Assembly (NCBI GenBank): GCA_040255525.1
Contig: JBDZVD010000012.1
Location: forward strand, 1-64,000
Length of the DNA: 64,000 nucleotides
Direction: 5' to 3'
Source: Rugosimonospora sp040255525
GTDB lineage: Bacteria; Actinomycetota; Actinomycetes; Mycobacteriales; Micromonosporaceae
A program made the position numbers and the translations under genes. This document shows positions 33,280 through 41,413 of this stretch, in pieces; positions within the stretch are counted from its first letter, which is position 1, and the number at the start of each line of letters is the position of its first letter. The notes beneath the pieces were generated by a model. That model was not told where the DNA came from, did no database searches, and saw only the letters and a program-made list of their open reading frames with translations.

Positions 33280-33325
33280 GTCGCCGGTCGCGGCGGCGTC
33301 GCCCGGACGCCGCCCGGCCGGCGAC
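33280..33325 (+). terminator. Two-tier hairpin after the Asp23 gene
   Basis: Outer arms GTCGCCGG/CCGGCGAC (33280-33287, 33318-33325) enclose an inner 9-bp stem GGCGGCGTC/GACGCCGCC (33292-33300, 33306-33314) with a 5-base loop. Confidence 0.65.
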
Positions 33326-33363
33326 GCGCGTCCGCGGCGGTCGGTTTGCCGGCGGTCGGTCTC

Positions 33364-33389
33364 CCGGCGGCCTAATTCCTGGCCGCCGG
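33364..33389. terminator. Second hairpin before the mutase gene
   Basis: CCGGCGGCC (33364-33372) pairs perfectly with GGCCGCCGG (33381-33389) around TAATTCCT. It probably reinforces isolation of the mutase promoter from upstream transcription. Confidence 0.55.
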
Positions 33390-33439
33390 TCTTCTGGCCG
33401 CCGGGTTCACGGCCCGTGGGCGAGGGCACATCGAGTCGC

Positions 33440-33469
33440 CTTAGCGATCGTTCAGGGCTGCACTACACT
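33440..33469 (+). promoter_or_regulatory. Promoter and candidate operator of the mutase gene
   Basis: CTTAGCGATCGTTCAG (33440-33455) covers the expected -35 position of TACACT (33464-33469), which lies six bases before ATG 33476. The 16-mer matches the ones upstream of hbd and the thiolase, and its distance to the -10 box is nearly the same as at hbd (24 versus 26 bases). Confidence 0.62.
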
Positions 33470-33475
33470 GCGAGG

Positions 33476-35149
33476 ATGGACGCACGGGACATCGCCGAGG
33501 GCCGGGCGCGCTGGCAGGCGCGGTACGACGCGGCGACCAAACGGAACGCGGACTTCACCACGCTGTCCGGTGCCCCGGTGGAGCCGGTGTACGGGCCGCC
33601 TCCGGGGGCGGACCACCCGGGGTTCGAGCGCATCGGCTGGCCGGGTGAGTACCCGTACACCCGGGGGCTGTACCCGACCGGGTACCGCGGACGCACCTGG
33701 ACGATCCGGCAGTTCGCCGGCTTCGGCAACGCGAAGCAGACCAACGAGCGGTACAAGCTGATCCTCGGTGCCGGCGGCGGTGGGCTGTCCGTGGCGTTCG
33801 ACATGCCCACGCTCATGGGCCGCGACTCCGACGATCCGCAGTCGCTCGGGGAGGTCGGGCACTGCGGTGTCGCCATCGACTCGGCGGCCGACATGCAGGT
33901 GCTCTTCGACGGCATCGACCTGGCCGGCGTGACCACGTCGATGACGATCAGTGGCCCGGCCGTCCCGGTGTTCTGCATGTACCTGGTCGCCGCCGAGCGG
34001 CAGGGCGCCGATCTGTCCACACTGGACGGCACCTTGCAGACCGACATCTTCAAGGAGTACATCGCGCAGAAGGAGTGGCTGTTCGCTCCCGAGCCGCACC
34101 TGCGCCTGATCGGCGACCTGATGGAGTACTGCGCCACCAACATCCCGCGCTACAAGCCGTTGTCGGTGTCCGGTTACCACATCCGCGAGGCCGGCGCGAC
34201 CGCCGCGCAGGAGTTGGCGTACACGCTGGCAGACGGGTTCGGGTACGTGGAGTTGGGCCTGCGCCGGGGGCTGGACGTCAACAGGTTCGCGCCCGGGTTG
34301 TCGTTCTTCTTCGACGCGCACGTGGACTTCTTCGAGGAGATCGCGAAGTTCCGGGCGGCCCGGCGGATCTGGGCCCGCTGGCTTCGCGACGTGTACGGCG
34401 CGACCAGCGAGAAGGCGATGTGGCTGCGGTTCCACACGCAGACCGCCGGGGTGTCGCTGACCGCCCAGCAGCCGGTGAACAACGTCGTGCGTACCGCGGT
34501 GGAGGCGCTGGCCGCCGTGCTCGGCGGCACCAACTCCCTGCACACCAACGCCCTGGACGAGACGCTGGCGCTGCCGACCGACGAGTCGGCGGAGATCGCG
34601 CTGCGCACCCAGCAGGTGCTGATGGAGGAGACCGGGGTCGCCAACGTGGCCGACCCGCTCGGTGGCTCCTGGTACGTGGAGGAGCTGACCGACCGGATCG
34701 AGGCCGAGGCCGAGGCCGTCTTCGCGAAGATCCGGGACATGGGTACCGACGGCACCATCACGTCCGGCATCCTGCGCGGCATCGAGGACGGCTGGTTCAC
34801 CTCGCAGATCGCCGAGTCGGCGTTCGCTTACCAGCAGGCCCTGGAGAAGGGCGACAAGCACGTGGTCGGGGTCAACGTGCACACCGGCACGGTGGCCCGG
34901 GAGCTGGAGATTCTGCGCATCCCGCACGAGGTGGAACTGGCACAGCGGCAGACCCTGGCCAGCCGCAAGGCGGACCGGGACGCCGGCGCGGTACGCGCCG
35001 CGCTGGACCGGATGGTGCGGGCGGCCCGCGGCGGGGAGAACCTGATCCCCAGCATGCTCGACGCGGCCCGGGCGGAGGCGACGCTGGGCGAGATCTGTGA
35101 CGCGCTGCGCGCCGAGTGGGGAAGTTACCGGGAACCGGCTCGATTCTGA
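33476..35149 (+). CDS. icmA: Isobutyryl-CoA mutase large subunit
   Basis: Coenzyme B12-dependent interconversion of isobutyryl-CoA and n-butyryl-CoA, linking valine catabolism with butyrate units. It has 557 residues and no cobalamin-binding domain, so a separate small subunit (IcmB) is required and is not in this window. Substrate-specificity positions read Phe80 (TIRQFAGFG) and Gln198 (KEYIAQKEW). These are the isobutyryl-CoA mutase pair, where methylmalonyl-CoA mutases have Tyr and Arg. Long stretches such as VPVFCMYLVAAERQG and SVSGYHIREAGATAAQE match streptomycete IcmA as I remember it. The start is fixed by the TACACT box. Pivalyl-CoA mutase is a less likely alternative. Confidence 0.93.
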   Translation: MDARDIAEGRARWQARYDAATKRNADFTTLSGAPVEPVYGPPPGADHPGFERIGWPGEYPYTRGLYPTGYRGRTWTIRQFAGFGNAKQTNERYKLILGAGGGGLSVAFDMPTLMGRDSDDPQSLGEVGHCGVAIDSAADMQVLFDGIDLAGVTTSMTISGPAVPVFCMYLVAAERQGADLSTLDGTLQTDIFKEYIAQKEWLFAPEPHLRLIGDLMEYCATNIPRYKPLSVSGYHIREAGATAAQELAYTLADGFGYVELGLRRGLDVNRFAPGLSFFFDAHVDFFEEIAKFRAARRIWARWLRDVYGATSEKAMWLRFHTQTAGVSLTAQQPVNNVVRTAVEALAAVLGGTNSLHTNALDETLALPTDESAEIALRTQQVLMEETGVANVADPLGGSWYVEELTDRIEAEAEAVFAKIRDMGTDGTITSGILRGIEDGWFTSQIAESAFAYQQALEKGDKHVVGVNVHTGTVARELEILRIPHEVELAQRQTLASRKADRDAGAVRAALDRMVRAARGGENLIPSMLDAARAEATLGEICDALRAEWGSYREPARF

Positions 35150-35250
35150 ACGCAACCTGAACGGGTCCCCGTGAGTCCTCTCTAGGTCACGGTCCCGCCG
35201 GCCGTGGCCCGGGTCGTCACGCCCGGTAGGACGGCCATGGGGGACCCCTG

Positions 35251-38200
35251 ATGCTCGCGGTAGCGCTAGGTGCCATCCGAGCCAGGGGTGTTCAGGCGGC
35301 GGCCCTGCTGGTCATCGCTGTACTGGTGACGGCCGCTGCGGTCGCCGCGCCGTTCTTCGTGCTGGCCGCGACCGACGCGGTCGCCGCCCGGGACGTGGCT
35401 TCGGCACCGGCGGCGCAGCGCCTGGTCACGGCGCGCCGCGACCTGTCCCTGGACGGCGGTGCCACGGCCATCCAGCAGACCCGCGACCAGATCAGCCGGG
35501 ATCTGGCGCTGCCCGGGTTTCAGCAGATCGGCGGCGTCCTGGTGACCGGCTCGGTGGTCGGGCCGGCCGGCGGCGCGGCGTCGCCCCTGGCCACCCGCGA
35601 CAGGGTGTGCGAGCAGGTGCGAATCCAGGGAGCCTGCCCGAGCGCGACCGGCGACGCGATGGTGTCCGGCCGCACGGCGACGGCCCTCGGGGTACGGGTC
35701 GGCGACCGGGTCACGTTCCGGTCGGCCGCGATCGACGGGCCGGTGCGGCTGCGGATCAGCGGCGTGTACCTGCCGCGCGACGCGGGCGGCCTGTACTGGG
35801 GCGCCGGCACGCTGCTGGCCCGGGCGCCGGCCGCCACCCGGGACCCGACCCTGCCGTCCGGGCCGCCGGACGCCGCGTTCGTCAGCGAGGACACGCTCGT
35901 GGACACCCGGTCGCAGCGGGCCACCGTCACGGTCGACGCCATCTCCACGCCGGCCGCGCTGACCGTCGACCGCGTGCCGGCCCTGGCGCAGGCCGTGAAC
36001 GACCGGGTCGGGCGGCTGAAGTCCGCCGGGTACGAAGTGGACACCAGACTGCCCGACCTCGTCGCCCGGATCCAGGCCGACCAGCGGGTGATCGTGCTCG
36101 GCGTGCCGCTGGGGGCCGGCCAGCTGGTGCTGTTCGGCTGGTTCGCGCTGTTCCTCGCGGTGACCACTGGCGCCACCGCGCGCCGTGCCGACCTCGGCCT
36201 GCTCAAGCTGCGCGGCCTGCCGCCCGGGAGGATCTGGGGCCTGGCGGTCCAACAGAGCGCGCTGCCGGTGCTGATCGGCGTGCCGCCCGGCGCGCTGCTC
36301 GGCTGGCTGCTGGCCCGGACCCTGGCCGGCGGCATCGGCGGCGCCGGCCAGCTGCGCGAGGCGGTGCTGCTGGCCGCGGCGTCGGCGGCCGTCGCGGTGC
36401 TCGGCGGCCTGCTCGCCGCGCTGGTCGCCGAGCGGCGTACGGTCCGGGCCGGCGTCGTCGAACTCCTGCGCCGTACGCCGCCCCGGCAGCCGGCCGGGCG
36501 CCTGCGCCGCATCCTGCGCCCCGAACTGATCGACTTCGCGCTGGCCGCCCTCGCGCTGGCCGGGGTGTACCAGGTGCACACCTCGGCGGGCGGCGAGGAC
36601 GGCGGGCTGGTGGTGATCGCCCCCGGACTGGTCGCGTTCGCCGCCGGGCTGCTGGTCGCGCGGCTGCTGGTACCGGTCGCGTCACGGTCGGCGTCGCGCG
36701 CGCTGCGGGCCGGCCGGCTGCGGGGCACGCTCACCGCGACGTACCTGGCCCGCCGGCCCGGGCTGGAGCGGCTGTTCGCGTTGCTGGCCATCGCCGTGAC
36801 CGTGCTCGGGTACGCCGCGCTGGCCTGGGACACCTCGTCGGCGGCGCGGCACGACCGGGCCACCCAGGAGCTGGGCGCCGACCGGGTGCTGACGCTCGGG
36901 CCGGTACCCGGCAGCCGGCTGCTCGCCGCCGTGCGCTCGGCCGATCCGTCGGGCCGGTACGCGATGGCGGCGGTCCAGGCGAGCACCCGCTCCGGGGTAC
37001 CGCAGGTGCTGGCGGTGGACACCGCCCGGCTCGCCGCGGTGGCCGCGTGGAACCCCCGGTACGGACCGGCCCCGGCCGCCCTGGCGTCGCTGCTGCACCC
37101 GCCGGCTCCGGCACCGGTACGGGTGTCGGGCGGCCGGCTCGTTCTCGACGCCACGGCGCACACGCTCAGCGAGGGCCCGGCGTACCTGGTCGCGAACCTC
37201 ACCGCTCCCGACGGGAGGCGGATCCTCCTGCGGTACGGGCCGATGAGCATGGGCGCGCACCGGTACGAGGCGGACAGTCCGGCGTGCGCCCACGCGCCCG
37301 GCTGCCGGCTGGACGGGTTCGACGTGACCAGCGGGTTCAATCCGGCGGGCCAGCCGCTGGCCCGGCCGGGCCCGGGGCTGGACCTGACGCTGAGGGCGCT
37401 GACCGGGGGCGGCGCGGATGGAAGCGGCGCGGACGGTGGCGCGACCGGGGAGGGCGCGGATGGTGGCGCGACCGGAGCCGGCGCGACCGCCGACCTGGCC
37501 GGCTTCCGGCAGCCGGGCCGCTGGCGGCCGACCACCGATCCGGCCGCCGCCGGGCCGGTGCTGGCCAGCGGTCCGGACGGGCTGCGGGTGAGCCTGCCGG
37601 CCGGTGACGCGATCACCTCCAGCACACAGTTGGACGGCCAGATCTACCTCGTCGACGCCCCCGACCCGGTGCCGGTGCTGCTCGCCGGCAGGCTTCGGGA
37701 GGCCGGCCTGGCCGGCAACCCGGGCGTGGACCTGTTCGGGTCGGAAGTGATTCCGATCCGGGTCGCCGCTTCGGCTCCGGTCCTGCCCCGGCTCGGCACC
37801 AGCGGTGCCCTGGTGGACCTGGACTACGCCGACCGGCTGGTCGACGACGGCGGCGGCGCGGTCACCGCGCAGGTGTGGCTGGCGCCCGGCGCGCCGTCCT
37901 CCATTGTGGACAGGTTCGGTGCGGCGGGGCTGTACGTGGTCGGCGACGACACCATCGGCCGCCGGCAGGAGAGGTACGGCGACTCCGGGCCGGCCGCCGC
38001 GCTGCGCTTCCAGTTGCTCGGCGCGGCGCTGGCCGTCGTACTGGCGGCGGCCGGCGTGGTGCAGCTCGCCGCCGTGGAGCGCGGGCCGCGGTCCGAGGAG
38101 CTGGCCGCCCTGCGTGAGCAGGGGCTGCCCGTGCCCGCCGCGCGGGCGGTGGCGTTCGGCGGGTACGGCTGGCTGGCCGGCGCGGCGCTGCTGACCGGGC

Positions 38201-38394
38201 TGCTCGTCGCACCCGTGGATCGACTGGTCACCGGCGCGACCGTGCCGCTGTTCGTGGACGGCTGGACGGTGCTGCCACCACCGGCCCTGTTACGGCCCGG
38301 CGCGCTGCTGGTGGCCGCGGCGGCGAGCGTCGCCGTACTGGGCGCGACCGCGGCCGCCGTCGGCCACCGGTTGACCCGGCGGGTGTACCGATGA
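35251..38394 (+). CDS. Giant FtsX-type ABC permease, copy A1
   Basis: 1047 residues from ATG 35251. One N-terminal helix leads to an extracytoplasmic domain of about 230 residues. An FtsX-like core (about 280-395, GWFALFLAVTTGATARRADLG) and further helices follow. A second outside domain of about 380 residues comes next, then a C-terminal helix bundle ending in a cytoplasmic Arg. The first outside domain has RVCEQVRIQGACPSATGD and GVYLPRDAGGLYWG. The second has SGRYAMAAVQ, LAVDTARLAAVA and CAHAPGCRLDGFDV. Each outside domain thus holds a cysteine pair found in all four permeases here. Closest to copy A2. Function unknown; such permeases may be transporters or mechanotransmission devices. Confidence 0.88.
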   Translation: MLAVALGAIRARGVQAAALLVIAVLVTAAAVAAPFFVLAATDAVAARDVASAPAAQRLVTARRDLSLDGGATAIQQTRDQISRDLALPGFQQIGGVLVTGSVVGPAGGAASPLATRDRVCEQVRIQGACPSATGDAMVSGRTATALGVRVGDRVTFRSAAIDGPVRLRISGVYLPRDAGGLYWGAGTLLARAPAATRDPTLPSGPPDAAFVSEDTLVDTRSQRATVTVDAISTPAALTVDRVPALAQAVNDRVGRLKSAGYEVDTRLPDLVARIQADQRVIVLGVPLGAGQLVLFGWFALFLAVTTGATARRADLGLLKLRGLPPGRIWGLAVQQSALPVLIGVPPGALLGWLLARTLAGGIGGAGQLREAVLLAAASAAVAVLGGLLAALVAERRTVRAGVVELLRRTPPRQPAGRLRRILRPELIDFALAALALAGVYQVHTSAGGEDGGLVVIAPGLVAFAAGLLVARLLVPVASRSASRALRAGRLRGTLTATYLARRPGLERLFALLAIAVTVLGYAALAWDTSSAARHDRATQELGADRVLTLGPVPGSRLLAAVRSADPSGRYAMAAVQASTRSGVPQVLAVDTARLAAVAAWNPRYGPAPAALASLLHPPAPAPVRVSGGRLVLDATAHTLSEGPAYLVANLTAPDGRRILLRYGPMSMGAHRYEADSPACAHAPGCRLDGFDVTSGFNPAGQPLARPGPGLDLTLRALTGGGADGSGADGGATGEGADGGATGAGATADLAGFRQPGRWRPTTDPAAAGPVLASGPDGLRVSLPAGDAITSSTQLDGQIYLVDAPDPVPVLLAGRLREAGLAGNPGVDLFGSEVIPIRVAASAPVLPRLGTSGALVDLDYADRLVDDGGGAVTAQVWLAPGAPSSIVDRFGAAGLYVVGDDTIGRRQERYGDSGPAAALRFQLLGAALAVVLAAAGVVQLAAVERGPRSEELAALREQGLPVPAARAVAFGGYGWLAGAALLTGLLVAPVDRLVTGATVPLFVDGWTVLPPPALLRPGALLVAAAASVAVLGATAAAVGHRLTRRVYR

Positions 38395-41300
38395 CCGGGC
38401 TGATTCTCGCGATGCTCCGCGCCCGGCTCGGCCAGGCGCTGACCGCACTGCTGCTGGCGGTCGTCGCGGTCGCGGCCGCGGTGGCCGGCCCGGCGTTCAT
38501 GACCGCCGCCGACCGCTCGATGATCGCCGATGAGCTGTCCCGGGCCACCCCGAGCGAGACGATGGTGACGGCGACGACCGGCGTCGACCTCACCGAGCAG
38601 CGCGACCGGACGTTCGAGACGGGCGCCGTCGGGCTGCTGACCGGGCCCGGCCTCACCCCGGTGTTCGCCGCCGAGTTCGACGCGTTCTTCACCGGCCCGG
38701 CCGGCGGCGGTGCGGCCCGGCTGGTGTTCCGGCAGGGGATCTGCGCGCACCTGCGGATGCTCCGGGGACGCTGCCCGATCGGTACCAACGAGGTTGTCCT
38801 CGGCCGGGCCACCGCTGCCCGGCTCGGTCTGGACAGCGGACAGACAGTCGCGGAGCGGGAGAGCACCCAGACCAGGGACGGGCCGGCCGCCACCGGCCCG
38901 ACCGGGTACCTCAGCGTGGTCGGCGTGTACGAGGTGCCCGACCGCGCCGACCGGTACTGGGGCGACCAGCACTACTTCGACGCCACCCCGGGTACGGACG
39001 GCCGGGCCGCCGAGCCGGTGTTCACCAGCCGGGGAACCCTGGAGGCATTGCGGCACACCAAGGAGACGCAGAGCGTCGACGCGCTGCTGGACCCGGCCGC
39101 GTTGACGCCGGGCAACCTCGCCACGGTGCGAGCCAGCGTCGCGAGTGCGCAGCACCGGGTGAGTGCCACCGCGATCTCGGCCGGTACCCAGATCCCGGCG
39201 CTGCTGAACCGCATCGACGCGGACCGGTCCACGCTGCGCGAGGTGGTGCCGCTGGCCTCGGTACCGCTGGTGATCCTCGCCTGGCTGGTGATGCTGCTGG
39301 CGGCCGGGTACGCGACCGAGTCCCGCCGCGTCGAGGTCGGCCTGCTCAAGCTGCGCGGTACGTCGCCGGTCGCGCGCTGGTGGCTGGTACTCGGCGAGAG
39401 CGTGGTGGCCATCCTGATCGGGGCGGTGCTCGGGTATCTGGTCGGGTACGCCGTGGTGGCCGTCGCCGCCCACCCGCTGCTGCCCGGCGCCGGTGCGGTC
39501 ACCCCGTCCCGGTCGGCGCTGCGCTGGGCCGGCGCCGCGGTGCTCGGCACGCTGGTCGCGACCGTGCTGGCGCAGCGGCGCCCGTTCGCCGCGCCGGTAG
39601 CCGAGCTGCTGCGGCAGGTGCCGCCGCGGGGCTCGGGGTGGCGCGGGCTGGTCCTGGAGGCCATGCTCTACCCGCTCACCGTAGCGGCGGTGATCGAGAT
39701 GCAGGCGAACGACGGCAAGCTGACCGGCATCATGCTGCTCGCGCCGGGGCTGGTGGTGCTCACCGTCGCTCTGCTGGCGGCGCGCGCGGTCGGTCCGCTG
39801 GCCGGCTGGATCGGGCACCGCGCCCTGCGGGCCGGCCGGCTCGGCCTGGGGCTCGGCGCGCTGCGGCTGGCCCGCCGCCCCGGTGCGGCACGGCTGCTGG
39901 CACTGCTCGTCGTCGCGGTGGCGCAGCTCGGGTTCGCGTTCACCGCCACTGGCGTGGCGTCCCGGGCCGAGACCGACCGGGTGACCGTGGAGCAGGGCGC
40001 GCCGGAGGTACTCGACGTACAGGCGGTCAACCGGGGCGTGCTGCTGAACGCGGTGCGGGCCGCCGACCCCACCGGCCGCTACGCGATGGCCGTGCTCAAG
40101 GTGCCGTCCCTGGTCAGCGGTGACGCGCCGACGCTGGCCGTGGACTCCACCCGGCTCGCCGCGGTGGCGAACTGGCGGGCACCGCACGGCGGGCTGTCCG
40201 CGGCCAGGGCCGCCGCGGCGCTGCACCCCGCCGAACCCGATCCGGTGACGTTCCACAGCGAGACGCTCGGCGTGGACCTGACGGTCAACGACCTGAATCC
40301 GGCGCAGCCGCTGGCCCTGATCGCGCACCTGGCTCCGGTCGACGGTTCCCCGGCGCAGGTGGTCACCGTCGGTCAGCTGGTGGCCGGCCGGCACACGTAC
40401 ACGGCGACGATGCCGGGCTGCGACCACGGGTGCCGGCTGATCGGTTTCGAGGTGTCCCAGCCCTCCGGTGCCGGCTTCCCGCTCGACGCCGTGGTGCACG
40501 GCCTGTACCAGGGCGACCCGGCCGAGCCGATGAGCGTCGGGCTCACCGAGCAGGGGCGGTGGCGGCCGCCCGGCCAGGTCGGGCCGGCCAGGGTACCGGT
40601 GCTGACCGCCGGGCCGGATGGACTGGCCGTCCACCTGAAGGACACCGGCGTCGGCGTCGACGCGTGGATCCTGCCGGTCGACGCGCCGTACCCGCTGCCG
40701 GTCCTGCTCACCGGCAGGCTGGGCCGGGACACCGTGGGCGGCCTGGACAACGCCCCCCAGCCGGTGGTCGCCGCCGGCACCGTGCCGGTCCTGCCCCGGC
40801 TGGGCGACCACGGGATGCTGGTCGACCTGGAGTATGCCGAACGGGACTCCCGGGACACCGGGATCGCGGTCGACCCACAGGTGTGGCTCGCCGCCGACGC
40901 CCCGGCGAACATCGTCGACCGGTTGCGCGGCAACGGGCTGACCGTCGTGACCACCGAGAGCAGCGCGGCCCGGCTGCGTTACCTGAACCGGCAGGGGCCG
41001 GCCACTGGGCTGCGTTTCCACCTGCTCGCCGGCGCGCTGGCGGTGGCTCTGGCGCTGGGCGGGCTGGTGTTGATCGCGGCGGTCGACCGCCGGGCCGCCG
41101 GGCAGCTGTGGGCCCTGCGCGTCCAGGGCGTACCGCGTGCCGTCGTGGCGTCGGCCAACCGGTACGGGTACGTCGGGCTGGTCCTGGCCGCTCTGGTGCT
41201 GGGCCCGCTGGCGGCCGGTGCCGCCTGGACGCTGACCGGGCGCTCGATCCCGCTGTTCGCCGACGGGGTGGTGCTGTTGCCGCCCCCGCGGCTGCCGTAC

Positions 41301-41399
41301 TGGCCGCCGCTGGTCGCCGCGTTGGCGATCACGGCCCTACTGTTGGCGGGTATCGCGCTGGTCTCCGCGCGACTAATCTCGGCTCCGCCCGAAGGGTGA
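38391..41399 (+). CDS. Giant FtsX-type ABC permease, copy B1
   Basis: 1002 residues, ATG overlapping the previous stop as ATGA. Same layout as its neighbours: an N-terminal helix, an outside domain, an FtsX core near residues 285-400, more helices, a second outside domain and a final helix group. Motifs are GICAHLRMLRGRCPIG, GVYEVPDRADRYWGD, TGRYAMAVLKV, LAVDSTRLAAVANW and CDHGCRLIGFEV. The N-terminus (LRARLGQALTALLLAVVAVA, AVAGPAFMTAADRSMIADEL) groups it with copy B2, not with its immediate neighbours. That relationship implies duplication of an A-B pair. Likely forms a heterodimer with A1, powered by the ATPase at 47549. Confidence 0.88.
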   Translation: MTGLILAMLRARLGQALTALLLAVVAVAAAVAGPAFMTAADRSMIADELSRATPSETMVTATTGVDLTEQRDRTFETGAVGLLTGPGLTPVFAAEFDAFFTGPAGGGAARLVFRQGICAHLRMLRGRCPIGTNEVVLGRATAARLGLDSGQTVAERESTQTRDGPAATGPTGYLSVVGVYEVPDRADRYWGDQHYFDATPGTDGRAAEPVFTSRGTLEALRHTKETQSVDALLDPAALTPGNLATVRASVASAQHRVSATAISAGTQIPALLNRIDADRSTLREVVPLASVPLVILAWLVMLLAAGYATESRRVEVGLLKLRGTSPVARWWLVLGESVVAILIGAVLGYLVGYAVVAVAAHPLLPGAGAVTPSRSALRWAGAAVLGTLVATVLAQRRPFAAPVAELLRQVPPRGSGWRGLVLEAMLYPLTVAAVIEMQANDGKLTGIMLLAPGLVVLTVALLAARAVGPLAGWIGHRALRAGRLGLGLGALRLARRPGAARLLALLVVAVAQLGFAFTATGVASRAETDRVTVEQGAPEVLDVQAVNRGVLLNAVRAADPTGRYAMAVLKVPSLVSGDAPTLAVDSTRLAAVANWRAPHGGLSAARAAAALHPAEPDPVTFHSETLGVDLTVNDLNPAQPLALIAHLAPVDGSPAQVVTVGQLVAGRHTYTATMPGCDHGCRLIGFEVSQPSGAGFPLDAVVHGLYQGDPAEPMSVGLTEQGRWRPPGQVGPARVPVLTAGPDGLAVHLKDTGVGVDAWILPVDAPYPLPVLLTGRLGRDTVGGLDNAPQPVVAAGTVPVLPRLGDHGMLVDLEYAERDSRDTGIAVDPQVWLAADAPANIVDRLRGNGLTVVTTESSAARLRYLNRQGPATGLRFHLLAGALAVALALGGLVLIAAVDRRAAGQLWALRVQGVPRAVVASANRYGYVGLVLAALVLGPLAAGAAWTLTGRSIPLFADGVVLLPPPRLPYWPPLVAALAITALLLAGIALVSARLISAPPEG

Positions 41400-41413
41400 C
41401 AGGGGGGAGCGGG

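Noticed and set aside
35146..35163. Two direct CTGAACG half-sites at the end of the mutase gene
   Set aside because: They match half of the proposed operator but are direct, not inverted, and partly coding. Treated as chance.
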